Shown: positions 50,830 through 60,660, counted from the first letter of the stretch. The stretch: 64,000 nucleotides of DNA from Nonomuraea sp. SBT364 (GCF_001083785.1 NZ_LAVL01000006.1:1-64000); one strand, 5' to 3'. The notes: a model not told the origin generated them from the letters alone. Numbers and translations are program-made.

Positions 50830-52053
50830 GTGGACGAACTCAGCAGGCGCAACGTGCTCAAGGCGGGCGGGGCGCTGGGCGCGCTCGGCGCGCTGACCGT
50901 CGCGGCCCCCGCGCACGCGCAGGTGCCGTGGACGTGGTCGCCCAAGGGCTCCGTCGGAGGCACGGGCGCGGGCGTCGACCCGAGATGGGTGTGGGACGAG
51001 GAGGCCGACCCGCTGGTCGCCTCGGTGCTCGACCGCGGCGACGTGCCCCGGGTCAACGAGCTGTTACGGACCTGGACCAAGAACGACCAGCCGTTACCCG
51101 CCGGCCTGCCGGCGGACCTGCGCGACTTCATGGAGCGCGCCCGCCGGCTCCCGCCCTGGGCCGACCGGGGCAAGCTCACCACGGTGATCGAGTTCAACAA
51201 GAAGCGCGGGCTCTACCTCGGCCTGCTGTACGGGCTGGCCAGCGGCATGATGAGCACGGTCATCCCCAAGGAGGCGCGCGCGGTCTACTACTCCCAGGGC
51301 GGCGCGGACATGAAGGACCGCATCTCCAAGACCGCCAAACTCGGCTACGACATCATGTCGCGCGACGCCTACGACCCCGGCGGCGAGATGATCGTGACCT
51401 GTGTCAAGACCCGGCTGGTGCACGCGGCGGTGCGGCACCTGCTGCCGCGGTCACCGCACTGGTCGCAGGTCGCCGACGAGGAGATCCCGATCAGCCAGCG
51501 GGACATGATGGTGACCTGGCACAGCCTGCCCACGACCGTCATGCAGAAGATGACCGGGTGGGGGGTGCCGATCCCGGCCGCCGAGTCCGACGCCTTCCTG
51601 CACTCGTGGCAACTGTGCGCGCACATGCTCGGCATCAGGGACGAGTACATCCCCGCGTCGTGGGCCGAGGCGAACTCCCAGGCCGGCCAGGTCCTGGACC
51701 CGGTGCTGGCGCCGACCCCCGAGGGCGTCAAGCTCGCCGACATCCTGCTCAATCTGGGCTCCAGCGTCGACGGCGGCATCCTCAGCAAGCCCATCCTCGG
51801 CGCGTTCACCCGCTTCATGCTGGGTGACGAGATCGCCGGCTGGCTGAAGATCCGCAGGGAGCTCGTCTGGGACCCGCTCCTCAGGGTGAGCTGGAAGCCC
51901 TTCATCGCCGTCCGCGAGGGCCTGCTGCCCTTCCCGGCGGCGCCGGAGGCGTACTGGCTGTTCGACGAGTTCCTCCGCAAGGCGGCCCTGCTCTTCCTGT
52001 CGGAGGCGCGGCCGATCAGCATCGAGATCCCCGACACCAACCGCCCGTCCTGA
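50830..52053 (+). CDS. lcp: Latex clearing protein (rubber oxygenase), first copy
   Basis: 407 residues from GTG 50830, the length I recall for LcpK30. A Tat signal (SRRNVLK) exports the folded haem protein. DUF2236 fold; with this start the key residues fall at the positions I recall for LcpK30: E148, R164, K167, T168 and haem-ligand H198 (KEAR, DRISKT, KTRLVHAAVRHLL). Lcp cleaves cis-1,4-polyisoprene to oligo-isoprenoid aldehydes outside the cell. First gene of a four-gene operon; the products would be handled by the molybdenum hydroxylase encoded downstream. The GTG has GGAGG about ten bases upstream. Confidence 0.92.
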   Translation: MDELSRRNVLKAGGALGALGALTVAAPAHAQVPWTWSPKGSVGGTGAGVDPRWVWDEEADPLVASVLDRGDVPRVNELLRTWTKNDQPLPAGLPADLRDFMERARRLPPWADRGKLTTVIEFNKKRGLYLGLLYGLASGMMSTVIPKEARAVYYSQGGADMKDRISKTAKLGYDIMSRDAYDPGGEMIVTCVKTRLVHAAVRHLLPRSPHWSQVADEEIPISQRDMMVTWHSLPTTVMQKMTGWGVPIPAAESDAFLHSWQLCAHMLGIRDEYIPASWAEANSQAGQVLDPVLAPTPEGVKLADILLNLGSSVDGGILSKPILGAFTRFMLGDEIAGWLKIRRELVWDPLLRVSWKPFIAVREGLLPFPAAPEAYWLFDEFLRKAALLFLSEARPISIEIPDTNRPS

Positions 52054-52117
52054 TCGCGACTCCGCCCCGGCCCGCTCGCGCGCGGGCCGGGGCACGACCC
52101 GGAAAGGAGTGCCCGGC

Positions 52118-53332
52118 ATGGCGGAGCTGAGCAGGCGCAGGATGTTGATCTCGGGCGGGGCCCTGGGCGCGTTCGGCGCGCTGGGGATGGCGTCCCCGGC
52201 CGAGGCGAGCCCGTGGACGTGGTCACCCGAAGGCTCCGTCGGGGGCACCGGCGCGGGCGCCGACCCGCGCTGGGTGTGGGACGAGGAGGCCGACCCGCTG
52301 GTCGCCTCGCTGATCCAGCGCGGCGCGGTCCCCGAGGTCAACCGCCTGCTGTGGGACTGGAACCGCAACGACCAGCCGCTGCCCGAAGGGCTGCCGGCGG
52401 ACCTGCGCGACTTCATGGAGCGGGCCCGTCAGCTGCCGTCGTGGGCGGACCACGGCAAGCTGGCCACGGCCGCCGAGTTCAACAAGGCCAGGGGGCTCTA
52501 CCTCAACCTGCTCAACGGCGTGGGCGGCGGCATGCTGAGCACCGCCATCCCCAAGGAGGCGCGCGCCGTCTACTACTCCAAGGGCGGCGCCGACATGGAG
52601 GATCGCGTCGCCAAGACCAGCATCCTGGGGTTCGCCGTCGGCTCCCTGAACGCCTACCGGCCCGGCGGCTCCTGCGTGGTCGAGTCGGTCAAGACCCGGC
52701 TGGTGCACGCGGCGGTCCGGCACCTGCTCCAGCAGTCGCCGCACTGGACCGGCGACATCCCGATCAGCCAGGAGGACATGCTGGTCACCTGGCACACGTT
52801 GCCGACCTTCGCGATGCGCAGGATGCGCGACTGGAAGGTGCCGATCACCGCCGCCGAGTCGGAGGCGTACCTGCACGTGTGGCAGGTGACCGCGCACCTG
52901 CTCGGCATCAGGGACGAGTACATCCCCGCCACCTGGGCCGCCGCCGAGGCCCAGTCGGACCAGGTCCTGCCCCGCAACAGCGGGCCGACGCCCGAGGGCG
53001 TGGCGCTGACCGACATCCTGCTGGACCAGCTCGCCGAGCAGACCAGCCCCGCGAGCGTCAGCCGGCCCCTGTGCAACGCGCTGGCCCGCTACCTGGTCGG
53101 CGACCAGGTGGCCGACTGGGACGGCATCGAGCGCGAGCCGGTGTGGGACCCCCTGATCAGGGCCGCCTGGCCGAGGCTGGTGAGGTTCCGCGAGGGCCTC
53201 GTGCCGCTGCCGCTGGTGCCCGAGGTCGCCTGGGTCATCGACGAGGCCGCCCGGCGGTACATCATGTTCTTTCTCACCAAGGGCGCGGAAACCAAGATCG
53301 AGATCCCCACGACCAACCGCCCCGGCGCATGA
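52118..53332 (+). CDS. lcp: Latex clearing protein, second (tandem) copy
   Basis: 404 residues; AAAGGAG eight bases before ATG 52118. Tat signal LSRRRMLI. All haem and catalytic positions are kept, one number lower: E147, R163, K166, T167, H197. Clearly a tandem duplicate of the preceding gene (shared WTWSP, GSVGGTGAG and DPRWVWDEEADPLVAS), but diverged, especially in the C-terminal half. The stop overlaps the next gene (ATGA). May differ in cleavage pattern or expression. Confidence 0.9.
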   Translation: MAELSRRRMLISGGALGAFGALGMASPAEASPWTWSPEGSVGGTGAGADPRWVWDEEADPLVASLIQRGAVPEVNRLLWDWNRNDQPLPEGLPADLRDFMERARQLPSWADHGKLATAAEFNKARGLYLNLLNGVGGGMLSTAIPKEARAVYYSKGGADMEDRVAKTSILGFAVGSLNAYRPGGSCVVESVKTRLVHAAVRHLLQQSPHWTGDIPISQEDMLVTWHTLPTFAMRRMRDWKVPITAAESEAYLHVWQVTAHLLGIRDEYIPATWAAAEAQSDQVLPRNSGPTPEGVALTDILLDQLAEQTSPASVSRPLCNALARYLVGDQVADWDGIEREPVWDPLIRAAWPRLVRFREGLVPLPLVPEVAWVIDEAARRYIMFFLTKGAETKIEIPTTNRPGA

Positions 53333-55605
53333 CGGCCATCGGACGGCGGCACTTCCTCGGGTACGTGCTGGCGGCCCCGACGCTGTTGACGGCCGCCGAA
53401 CTCGGCCCGGTGGCCGGCCCCGGGCTCCCGTCGCCGGAGATCACCGACCTGCTGGACCTCAACGACCTGATGACCGCCGCGGCGCTGCCGACCGCGAACC
53501 TGATCTCGGTCGAGGTCGACGGGGACGGCACGGTGTCGTTCGCGTTGCCGCGGGCCGAGGTGGGCCAGGGCATCACCACCTCGACGGCCATGCTCATCGC
53601 CGAAGAGCTGGCCGTACCACTGGAACGCGTGCGGGTCACGCTCGCCGACGCCCGCCCCGAGCTGGTGTTCAACCAGCTCACCGGCGGGTCGAACACCACC
53701 ATCGCGACCTACACCCCGATCCGGGTGGCCGCCGCCGTCGCCCGGCTGCGCCTGCTGGAGGCCGCGGCGGCCGAGCTCGGCTCGGCGGTCGCCGACCTGA
53801 CGCTGAAGGCCGGGGTGATCAGCGGCCCGGGCGGCGACGGCATCGACATCGGCGCGCTCGCCGGGAAGGCCGCGAGCGCCCGGACCCGGCGGGTGGCCGT
53901 CGAGCTCACGGCGCGCGAGAGCTTCACCGTCATCGGCAGGCCGCACAACCGGATCGACGCGCTGGACGCGGTGACCGGGCGCAAGAAGTTCGCCATGGAC
54001 CTGGACGTCCCGGACGCGAAGCCGACGATGGTGTGCCGCCCGCCGACCATCAACGGCGAGGTCGGCTCGGTGGCCAACCTCGCCGAGGTCCGCGCCATGC
54101 CGGGCGTCACCGACGTGGTGGTGATCTCCACCGGCGTCGCGGTCCGCGCCGCGACGTTCGGCCAGTGCGTCGACGCCGTACGCGCCCTGCGGGTCTCCTG
54201 GAGGCCCGGCACCGCGGAAGGGAAGTCCGACGAGTCCGTGCTCCGCGAACTGCGGGCCGCGGAGCTGCCGCTGGGGATCCGGCCGCCGACCCCGGTCGTC
54301 GAAGGCGCGTTCACCTTCTACTTCCGCAGCAACAGCGCGCTCGAACCCAACTGCGCCATCGCCGACGTGCGGACCGGCCGCGCCGAGATCTGGTCGGCGA
54401 TGAAGTCGCCGATCGTCGCCCAGCAGGCCATCGCCGCCAAGCTGGGGCTGCCGCCCGGCCGGGTCACCGTGCACGTCACCGAGGGCGGCGGCTCCTTCGG
54501 GCGCAAGCTGTTCTTCGACGCGGCCCTGGAGGCCGCCGAGGTGTCGCAGCGGGTGGGCAAGCCGGTCAAGCTCATGTGGCACCGCGCCGACGACTCCCGC
54601 CAGGGCCGCACCCACCCGATGGCCATCTCGCGGGTCCGCGTCTCCTACGTCGGCGACACCGTGCTGAGCTACAAGCAGCGGCACACCAGCGTCTCCACCG
54701 ACCTCGGGCACGGGCTCGGCGAGATCATCACCGCCATGGCCGCGCGGCTGCCGGTGGGCGACATCGGGTTCTCGCAGACGTTCTTCCAGCTCAGCCAGAC
54801 GATGCCGTACGAGTTCGGCATCAGCAGCCGGTTGCTCAGCGAGACGGACAAGGGCTTCAACACCGGCAGCATGCGCAACGTCTACTCCCCCGACGTCACC
54901 TGCGCCCGCGAGCTCATCGTCGACCAGCTCGCGGCGCGGATGGGCAAGGACCCCCGCCGGTTCCGGCACGACTTCCTGCGCGACGACCGCTCCCGGGCGG
55001 TGCTGGCGAAGGTGGCCGAGGCCGGCGAATGGGGCCGGCCGATGCCCGAGGGCACCGCGCAGGGCATCGCCTTCCACAGCGAGTACAAGGCCGTCAGCGC
55101 CGCGCTGGTGGAGATCGACTGCCGTCCGGAGACCGTCGACCGGCCGATCCGCGACGGCGTGACCGGGCCCCGCGTCACCAAGGCCGTCTTCGCCGTGGAC
55201 GTCGGCCTCGCCGTCAACCCTCGGGGCCTGGAGGCGCAGATGATGGGCGGCGTCATGGACGGCATCGCGCTGGCCCTGACCTCCAGCCTGCACCTGCGCG
55301 ACGGCCACTTCCTGGAGGCGAGCTGGGACAACTACTTCTACACCCGGCAGTGGAACACCCCGCCCGACCTGCGGATCATCGTCATGCCCAGCACCTCCGA
55401 CCGGCCCGGCGGCGCGGGAGAGCTGGGCGTCGCCGCGTCGATGGCCGCGGTCGCCTGCGCGTACGGCCGCGCGACCGGGACCATGCCGTCCAGCTTCCCG
55501 ATCAACCACGGCACGCTCTCCTTCACCCCCAAGCCGACGATCCCCCCGATTCCCCCGTCCCCGGCCGACGGCCTGGACCGCGCCCGCCGAACGAAGGAGA
55601 CCTGA
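53329..55605 (+). CDS. Molybdenum hydroxylase large subunit (OxiAB-like aldehyde oxidase)
   Basis: 758 residues, starting in the lcp2 stop (ATGA). N-terminal twin-arginine motif GRRHFLG. Xanthine-dehydrogenase-type molybdopterin domains: PRAEVGQGITTSTAMLIAEE, TEGGGSFGRKLF, and the catalytic Glu region GGAGELGVA. Similar to isoquinoline-1-oxidoreductase beta chains. In Streptomyces sp. K30 a two-subunit molybdenum hydroxylase (OxiA/OxiB) lies beside lcp and oxidises the aldehydes made from rubber. Which Oxi letter applies to which subunit I cannot state. Confidence 0.88.
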   Translation: MTAIGRRHFLGYVLAAPTLLTAAELGPVAGPGLPSPEITDLLDLNDLMTAAALPTANLISVEVDGDGTVSFALPRAEVGQGITTSTAMLIAEELAVPLERVRVTLADARPELVFNQLTGGSNTTIATYTPIRVAAAVARLRLLEAAAAELGSAVADLTLKAGVISGPGGDGIDIGALAGKAASARTRRVAVELTARESFTVIGRPHNRIDALDAVTGRKKFAMDLDVPDAKPTMVCRPPTINGEVGSVANLAEVRAMPGVTDVVVISTGVAVRAATFGQCVDAVRALRVSWRPGTAEGKSDESVLRELRAAELPLGIRPPTPVVEGAFTFYFRSNSALEPNCAIADVRTGRAEIWSAMKSPIVAQQAIAAKLGLPPGRVTVHVTEGGGSFGRKLFFDAALEAAEVSQRVGKPVKLMWHRADDSRQGRTHPMAISRVRVSYVGDTVLSYKQRHTSVSTDLGHGLGEIITAMAARLPVGDIGFSQTFFQLSQTMPYEFGISSRLLSETDKGFNTGSMRNVYSPDVTCARELIVDQLAARMGKDPRRFRHDFLRDDRSRAVLAKVAEAGEWGRPMPEGTAQGIAFHSEYKAVSAALVEIDCRPETVDRPIRDGVTGPRVTKAVFAVDVGLAVNPRGLEAQMMGGVMDGIALALTSSLHLRDGHFLEASWDNYFYTRQWNTPPDLRIIVMPSTSDRPGGAGELGVAASMAAVACAYGRATGTMPSSFPINHGTLSFTPKPTIPPIPPSPADGLDRARRTKET

Positions 55606-56085
55606 GTGCCCGAGCACACCTTCCGCGTCAACGGCGAGCAGGTCACCGTGGACGTGGCCGGCGACGTGCGCCTGCTGTGGGTGCTGCGCGACATCCTCGG
55701 CATCACCGGACCGAAGTACGGCTGCGGCATCGACGTCTGCAAGGCGTGCACCAGCCACCTCAACGGCGAGGCCGTCAACCCCTGCGCGATCCCCGTCCGG
55801 GATCTGCGGCCGGCCGACGAGGTCACCACGATCGAGGGGCTGGCCGCGACGGCCGGCGGGGACCTGCACCCGATGCAGCAGGCGTGGCTCGACCACGACG
55901 TCGCCCAGTGCGGCTACTGCCAGCCGGGCCAGATCATGGCCGCGGTGGCGCTGGTCCGCCGGGTCGCCGCCGAGGGCCGCGCCATCACCGACGCCGACCT
56001 CGACGGCCTGCGCAACATCTGCCGCTGCGGCACCTACGCGCGCATCCGCGAGGCCATCAGGGCCGGGGCCGAGAACATGACCTGA
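55606..56085 (+). CDS. Molybdenum hydroxylase 2Fe-2S subunit (OxiAB-like)
   Basis: 159 residues; GTG directly after the large-subunit stop. An N-terminal plant-type 2Fe-2S domain (YGCGIDVCKACTSH) and a C-terminal alpha-helical 2Fe-2S domain (CGYCQPGQI, ICRCGTY). It passes electrons from the molybdenum site. No FAD subunit is encoded, as for the isoquinoline-oxidoreductase type. Last gene of the lcp operon. Confidence 0.9.
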   Translation: MPEHTFRVNGEQVTVDVAGDVRLLWVLRDILGITGPKYGCGIDVCKACTSHLNGEAVNPCAIPVRDLRPADEVTTIEGLAATAGGDLHPMQQAWLDHDVAQCGYCQPGQIMAAVALVRRVAAEGRAITDADLDGLRNICRCGTYARIREAIRAGAENMT

Positions 56086-56182
56086 CGTCTCACGGCGCCA
56101 CGTCGCCGGGACGGCGCGCGCGGCGGATCGGGCTCGCATGTCACCGTCGGGTCGAAGAGCCGTTCGGTGACCGGCCGCTCCG

Positions 56183-56938
56183 CTACCTGCCGGTGGCGTT
56201 CCGGCCGGGCCATTCGCCGTAGCGGATGGTGCCGAGGGTGGCGCCGTCCTCCGGCACCAGCGACCGCTCCAGCAGCTCGGCGCCGAAGTAGTGCGCGTGC
56301 GGGTCGGTGACCACCTCGCGCGGATCGTTCCAGGAGGCCAGCACCTCGCGGAAGAACTCGTCCATCCGGAACTGCTCGGGCCCGGCCACCTCGACCCTGC
56401 CGTTCAGCGGGGTGCCCACCGCGACGCGGCCGACCGCCCGCGCGACGTCGTCGCCCGCCATGGGCTGGAAGAGCACGGGCGCCATCCGCACCTCGCCGCC
56501 GTCCGTGGCCTCGTCGGCGATCCTGCGGACGAACTCGAAGAACTGGGTGGCGTGTACGAGCGAGTACGGGATCGACGACTTCTCGATCAGCTGCTCCTGG
56601 GCGATCTTCGCGCGGAAGTAGGCGTTCCCGGGCGGCCGCTCGGTGCCCACCACCGACAGCGCGACATGGTGGCCGACGCCAGCCTCGGCCCCGGCGGCGA
56701 GCAGGTTGCGGGTGGAGGTCTCGAAGAACTCCCGCACGGCCGCCTCCGCGAAGGAGGGTGAGTTGGACACGTCGATCACCACCGACGCGCCCGCCAGCAC
56801 CTCCGCCACTCCTTCACCGGTGAGGGTGTTCACGCCGGTGGTCGGCGCCGCCGCCACCGCCTCGTGACCGTGCTCACCCAGCTTCGTCACCAGCTTCGAG
56901 CCGATGAGGCCGGTTCCGCCGACTACGACGATCTTCAT
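56183..56938 (-). CDS. Atypical SDR / NmrA-like NAD(P)-binding protein
   Basis: 251 residues; AAGGGA before ATG 56938. Rossmann motif VVVGGTGLIGSKLV; ALSVVGTERPPGNAYFRAK is typical of NmrA/atypical SDR proteins that bind NADP and act as redox sensors or reductases. Convergent with the rubber operon. Specific role unknown. Confidence 0.82.
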   Translation of the reverse strand: MKIVVVGGTGLIGSKLVTKLGEHGHEAVAAAPTTGVNTLTGEGVAEVLAGASVVIDVSNSPSFAEAAVREFFETSTRNLLAAGAEAGVGHHVALSVVGTERPPGNAYFRAKIAQEQLIEKSSIPYSLVHATQFFEFVRRIADEATDGGEVRMAPVLFQPMAGDDVARAVGRVAVGTPLNGRVEVAGPEQFRMDEFFREVLASWNDPREVVTDPHAHYFGAELLERSLVPEDGATLGTIRYGEWPGRNATGR

Positions 56939-57024
56939 GGCGTTCCCTTTCCGCGCCGCCGGACGGCGACCGCGATCTCGCTCACGGCATACCCACTGAC
57001 CTGCGGCGGAAAGGGGACCGACGG

Positions 57025-58755
57025 CTACTCGACGAGCTTCCCGTCGCTGGAGACCTCGCGCATGAGCGCCGCGATGCCGGCCGGGATCGGCGGGATCGCC
57101 TCCCGCTCCACCGATCCCGGCCCGGACCACACGAGGTTCACCTGGAGCGAGGGGTCCAGGCCGGGATGGTCCGAGCGGTTGTGGCAGCCCCGGGTCTCGC
57201 GCCGCTCAAGGGCGGCCTCGATCGTCGCGCGCGCGGCCAGCGCCGCGGACTTCAGGTCGAACGCGTGCGCCAGGTCCTGGAAGCCGGCGATGTCCGGGTG
57301 CACGCCGACGTCCGCGATGCGCGCCTCCACGGCGGCGAGCTCGGCCAGGCCCTTGCGCAGGCCGCCCTCGTCACGCACCACGCCGGCGTGCTCGGTCATG
57401 ATGTCGCGCAGCACGCGCTGCAGGGCGCGGACGTTCTCCGGGCCGTCGGCCGCGAGCAGCCCGTCCACCTCCGCCCGCGCCTCGCCGAGCGCGTCGGCCG
57501 AGCGGCGCTGGGCGTCGAGGCCCGCCGAGTACTCGGCCGCCGCCCGGCCGACGATGCGGCCGAAGACGAGGAGTTCGATGAGGGAGTTGCCGCCGAGGCG
57601 GTTCGCGCCGTGCAGGCCGCTCGCCGCCTCGCCGATCGCGTACAGGCCGTCGACGCCGGTGCCGTGGTCCCCGGGCCGCACCCAGACCCCGCCCATGGAG
57701 TAGTGGGCCGTCGGGGCGACCTCGATGGGCTGCTGGGTGATGTCGAGCATCTGCAGTTCCATGAGCGTCTGGTAGACGCGGGGCAGCTTCGACATGATCG
57801 TCTGCCGGGGCAGGTGCGACACGTCGAGCCAGACGCCGCCGTCCGGCGTCCCCCGGCCTTCCTTGATCTCCGTGTAGGCGGCCAGGGCGACGCGGTCGCG
57901 GGTCGACAGTTCCATCCGCTCCGGGTCGTAGCGTGCCATGAACCGCTCGCCGAGCCCGTTGCGCAGCAGGCCTCCCTCGCCCCGCGCCGCCTCGGACACG
58001 AGGGTGCCCGCCGCGTTCTCCGGCTCGATGAGGCCGGACGGGTGGAACTGCACCAGTTCCGGGTCGCGGATGCGCCCGCCGGCGAGCACCGCCAGCCGGA
58101 AGGAGTCACCGGTGTTCTCGTCGCGCCGGGAGGAGGTGCGCCGCCAGATGCGGGTGTGACCGCCCGCCGCCAGGATCACCGCGTCGGCGTGGATGACGTA
58201 GCGGCTGCCGTCGGTCAGGTCGAACCCGTACGCGCCGAAGACCGTGTTGTCGCGGACGAGGATGCGCGTGATGTACACGCTGTCGAGGACGGGGATGTCG
58301 AGCTGGGCCGCCCGGTTGATCAGGGTGCGCTGGATCTCCAGCCCGGTGTAGTCGCCGGCGTAGGCGGTGCGCCGGTAGGTGTGGGCCCCGAAGAAGCGCT
58401 GCGAGATCCGCCCGTCCGCCTCGCGGGCGAACGGCATGCCGTAGCGCTGCAGGTCCTCGATGCCGCGCGCGGCGCCCTCGGTGACGATGCGCACCGTCTC
58501 GGGATTGGCGAGCAGGTAGCTCTCCTTGAGGGTGTCCGCGGCGTGCTGCTGCCAGCTGTCCTCGGGGTCCATCGTGGCGAGCGCCGCGTTGATGCCGCCC
58601 GCCGCGAGCGAGGTGTGCGCGTCCGACTTGGGCCGCTTGCCCACCGCGAGGACGTCGGTCCCGCGCTCGGCGAGCTCGATCGCGGCCCGCAGGCCGGCTC
58701 CTCCCGTGCCGATGACCAGGACCGACGTGGCGATCCTTCTCTCTGGCGCGTACAT
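57025..58755 (-). CDS. FAD-dependent flavoprotein of the fumarate reductase / L-aspartate oxidase family
   Basis: 576 residues from ATG 58755 (AAGGAG upstream). FAD motif VLVIGTGGAGLRAAIELAE; HTSLAAGGINAAL (FAD-attachment region, His), catalytic-site strands VQFHPSGL and PTAHYSMGGVWV, C-terminal FAD_SQR-type helices. More like succinate dehydrogenase/fumarate reductase flavoprotein than NadB. No iron-sulphur or membrane-anchor subunit is next to it, so a soluble reductase is possible. Confidence 0.83.
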   Translation of the reverse strand: MYAPERRIATSVLVIGTGGAGLRAAIELAERGTDVLAVGKRPKSDAHTSLAAGGINAALATMDPEDSWQQHAADTLKESYLLANPETVRIVTEGAARGIEDLQRYGMPFAREADGRISQRFFGAHTYRRTAYAGDYTGLEIQRTLINRAAQLDIPVLDSVYITRILVRDNTVFGAYGFDLTDGSRYVIHADAVILAAGGHTRIWRRTSSRRDENTGDSFRLAVLAGGRIRDPELVQFHPSGLIEPENAAGTLVSEAARGEGGLLRNGLGERFMARYDPERMELSTRDRVALAAYTEIKEGRGTPDGGVWLDVSHLPRQTIMSKLPRVYQTLMELQMLDITQQPIEVAPTAHYSMGGVWVRPGDHGTGVDGLYAIGEAASGLHGANRLGGNSLIELLVFGRIVGRAAAEYSAGLDAQRRSADALGEARAEVDGLLAADGPENVRALQRVLRDIMTEHAGVVRDEGGLRKGLAELAAVEARIADVGVHPDIAGFQDLAHAFDLKSAALAARATIEAALERRETRGCHNRSDHPGLDPSLQVNLVWSGPGSVEREAIPPIPAGIAALMREVSSDGKLVE

Positions 58756-58899
58756 GGGTGCTCCTTCTGCCCGCATCGCCGAAAACCTGATTCCAGCCAT
58801 ATGACTAGATAGCGGGGCAATTTGTGACATCACGACCGTGGTCAGCAGCCGGTAGGCGACGTAGGACAAGACAGCCGTCCGGTTCGTGACAGGCGACCC

Positions 58900-59709
58900 T
58901 CAGGTCACGCAGCCCTCGAACTCGGGCACGTGGGGCGACAACCGCAGACCGCTCCCGGCGAACCACTTGTCCAGCAGCCCGGCCGCGGTGCCGTCCTGGT
59001 ACATGTCCGTGATGGCGCGGTTGACCTGCTCGCACGCCTCCACGTCCCCCAGGGGCAGGGCGATGCCGTACCTCTCGTCGGTGAAGGGCGCGTTCACGAT
59101 GGCGAACGCGCCGCGCTCGCGGGCGGCGAACCCGGCCAGGATCAGGTCCCCGGTGGAGACCGCTTCCACGGCCCCCGCCTTGAGCAGGTCGACGCACTCG
59201 CCGTAGGTCCTGGCCGGCACGAGCTCGGCGGCGATCTGGCGCCCGTCCACGATGCGGGAGGTGGAGATCGAGCCCTGCGCCTGGCAGAGTCTGCGCCCTT
59301 CGAGGTCGCGGACGTCGCGGATCCGCCGGTAGCCCGCGCGCACCAGGATGTCCTGGTGAGAGACGTAGTACGGCCCGGCGAACGTCACCTGGCCCTGGCG
59401 CTCGGGGCTGATGGAGTAGGTCGCGACCACCATGTCGGCCTCCCCGTCGCGCAGCTTCGCCTCGCGGCCTTCCGAGGTCGTCTCGACGAAGGTGACCTTC
59501 TTGCCCAGCCGGGCGGCCACGTAGGCGGCCACGTCGACGTCGAAGCCCTCGAACCGCCCCGCGCCGGTGCGCACGGCCAGGCCGGGCTGATCCGACTTCA
59601 CGGCCACGACCAGCTCGTCCTTGTCCAGGATCGACGTGCCGCCGCCGAGGCCCGTACCGCACCCGCACAGCAGCAGAGCCGCGGTGACGACCGTGGCGAT
59701 CTTCCGCAT
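58900..59709 (-). CDS. Polar-amino-acid-type substrate-binding lipoprotein
   Basis: 269 residues. Lipobox in LLLCGC near residue 17; SBP family 3 fold: VVAVKSDQPGLAVR, GFDVDVAAYVAARLGKK, ADMVVATYSISPERQ. GluB/GlnH-like. No permease or ATPase gene is adjacent, so it works with a distant transporter or as a sensor. Confidence 0.85.
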   Translation of the reverse strand: MRKIATVVTAALLLCGCGTGLGGGTSILDKDELVVAVKSDQPGLAVRTGAGRFEGFDVDVAAYVAARLGKKVTFVETTSEGREAKLRDGEADMVVATYSISPERQGQVTFAGPYYVSHQDILVRAGYRRIRDVRDLEGRRLCQAQGSISTSRIVDGRQIAAELVPARTYGECVDLLKAGAVEAVSTGDLILAGFAARERGAFAIVNAPFTDERYGIALPLGDVEACEQVNRAITDMYQDGTAAGLLDKWFAGSGLRLSPHVPEFEGCVT

Positions 59710-59813
59710 GAGCCCTCCAAGTGGGCTCAGCGTAGGCAGCGCCCGTGACCCGCCGGTGAACGGCGCATGGCCGCCGCCCGAGCGGATTCAGACGTCCGCG
59801 GCGGGTGCGCCGG

Positions 59814-60629
59814 TCAGGACGGCCCGGTGTAGCGGCCCGGGGTGCAGCCGTACTCCTTGGTGAAGGCGCTGATGAACGCCGACGGGCTGGAGTAGCCGAC
59901 CCGCCGGGCCACCTCGGCCACCGGCCGGGTCTCCAGCAGCACCCGGGAGGTGCTGAGCCGCAGCTTGGTGCGCACGCGCGAGTACGGCATGCCGAACTCG
60001 CGCTCGAAGTCGCGCTGCAGCGTCTTGACGCTGACGTGCAGGCGCTCGGCCCACTCGTCGAGGCGGGCCTCGTCGCCGGGGTCGTGCGAGAGGGCGCGTG
60101 CCACCGTCAGCGCGAACCCGGTGCCGGTGGCGTGGTGGCCGACGAACTCGGCGGTCGTCGTGCCGAGCCCCGCCATGATCCGGTCGCGGGCGGCCAGCGC
60201 CTCCGCCTCGTCCAGGCCGGGGCCGGCCAGGTGCTGGATGAGCCGCGCCGCCTCCTGCCCGACCGAGACGGCCCCGGCCCGCAGCCCGTCGAGGGCCGGA
60301 GGCACCTCGCGCAGGCAGATCCGGTAGACGGTCTGCCGGTCGGCCGCGCGTACCTCGTGGGTGACGGCCCGGTGCGCCCAGAACGCCTCCCTGCGGCCCA
60401 CGAACTGCGTGCGCGCGCCGTGCCTGGTCGCCAGCATCCCGTCGGGCGACCAGTAGAGCTGGTGCAGGAAGTCCTGGCGGCTCTCGCCGAACTCCAGCAC
60501 GGCCGCCGACCGGTACTTGAGCACGAGGATGCCGCCGAGGCGGCCGAGCCCGTAGCCGAACTCCTCGCACCGCAGCGGATCGGTCCCGGTGGGGTCGGTG
60601 ACGGTCACGGAGTGGCGTCCCAGCGACAT
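59814..60629 (-). CDS. AraC-family regulator
   Basis: 271 residues from ATG 60629, which has GGGAGG seven bases upstream (in-frame ATGs further upstream lack one). A cupin-like N-terminal part (LKYRSAAVLEFGE) and a C-terminal AraC DNA-binding domain (LHVSVKTLQRDFEREFGMPY, VARRVGYSSPSAFISAF). Divergent from the second iron-uptake operon and sharing the iron-box region; probably iron-controlled and an activator of siderophore uptake, like PchR/YbtA (inference). Confidence 0.87.
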   Translation of the reverse strand: MSLGRHSVTVTDPTGTDPLRCEEFGYGLGRLGGILVLKYRSAAVLEFGESRQDFLHQLYWSPDGMLATRHGARTQFVGRREAFWAHRAVTHEVRAADRQTVYRICLREVPPALDGLRAGAVSVGQEAARLIQHLAGPGLDEAEALAARDRIMAGLGTTTAEFVGHHATGTGFALTVARALSHDPGDEARLDEWAERLHVSVKTLQRDFEREFGMPYSRVRTKLRLSTSRVLLETRPVAEVARRVGYSSPSAFISAFTKEYGCTPGRYTGPS

Positions 60630-60660
60630 CGGATGGCCTCCCAGAGACATCAGCGGCAAC

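Noticed and set aside
53089-56139. 1016-codon minus-strand frame opposite the molybdenum hydroxylase genes
   Set aside because: No recognisable motifs, repetitive Gly/Arg/Val/His content; antisense shadow.
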